Positions 6,630 through 6,689 of a stretch of DNA of 6,689 bases are shown here, piece after piece; position 1 is the stretch's first letter; the number at the start of each line of letters is the position of its first letter. Source of the stretch: Planctomycetaceae bacterium (GTDB lineage: Bacteria; Planctomycetota; Planctomycetia; Planctomycetales; Planctomycetaceae); contig DLVV01000021.1 of the NCBI GenBank assembly GCA_003445035.1, positions 1 through 6,689 on the forward strand. Direction: 5' to 3'. The notes beneath the pieces are model-generated. The model worked only from the letters and a program-made list of their open reading frames with translations, searched no databases and was not told where the DNA came from. A program made the translations under genes and the position numbers.

Positions 6630-6689
6630 TCAGAACCCGTAATCGGCCTTCAGCCTCGATTCGTCCCGCCACCGCGGTGCGCCCTTCTC
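6630..6689 (-). CDS. C-terminal fragment of a convergent gene, function unknown
   Basis: On the minus strand the frame is open from the window edge to a TGA at 6632-6630, giving 19 residues ending in E-S-R-L-K-A-D-Y-G-F. Codons are GC-rich like the operon. The stop lies 18 bases past the stop of the plus-strand barrel gene, a spacing normal for convergent genes. A small hairpin (CGGGT/ACCCG, 6626-6639) covers the stop but has no T-run and is too short to call a terminator. The fragment is too small to assign a family. Confidence 0.5.
   Translation of the reverse strand, partial: EKGAPRWRDESRLKADYGF

Noticed and set aside
6612..6640. Terminator between the convergent genes
   Set aside because: The only hairpin (CGGGT/ACCCG) has a 5-bp stem, no T-run on either strand, and overlaps a stop codon.

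Overview
The window looks like a piece of a planctomycete (Planctomycetota) chromosome. This is an inference from protein style: exported LamG/propeller proteins, a PQQ-type propeller whose mature end carries a W-P-A-W-R-G motif, and two enzymes with twin-arginine leaders of the S/H-R-R-x-F type. Such sets are typical of the polysaccharide and sugar catabolism genes of that phylum.

Left block (1-2292, plus strand): the 3' end of one gene, then, 27 bases on, a complete gene for a 614-residue exported protein. Both end in the same roughly 100-residue beta-sandwich domain, about half identical by eye, so they are diverged tandem paralogues. The complete one has a signal peptide, a LamG-like domain, a helical linker, a stub of a glycosidase-type beta-propeller, and the C-terminal sandwich. 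It appears to have lost most of its propeller by an in-frame internal deletion.

Middle (2293-2599): a tRNA-Arg(TCT) gene on the minus strand with a good -10 box and a strong intrinsic terminator. The rest is leader for the right block. Base composition changes across this gap: sampled rows to the left are about 50-55% GC and rows to the right about 67-72%. The low-GC genes lie on the 3' side of the tRNA, the side where tRNA-targeted islands insert.

Right block (2600-6611, plus strand): three genes joined by ATGA stop/start overlaps. They encode an exported PQQ-like (BamB-type) propeller, a Tat-exported aldo/keto reductase with an intact catalytic tetrad, and a Tat-leader TIM-barrel protein resembling a glycoside hydrolase. 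They read as one translationally coupled operon whose products all act outside the cytoplasm, probably on a sugar or glycoside. The substrate cannot be read from the sequence.

Right edge (6630-6689): the last 19 codons of a convergent minus-strand gene of unknown function.

Nothing here is a defence system, CRISPR array, insertion sequence or obviously new machine. The most notable items are the truncated propeller protein, the composition break at the tRNA, and the coupled exported operon with an unassigned barrel protein.
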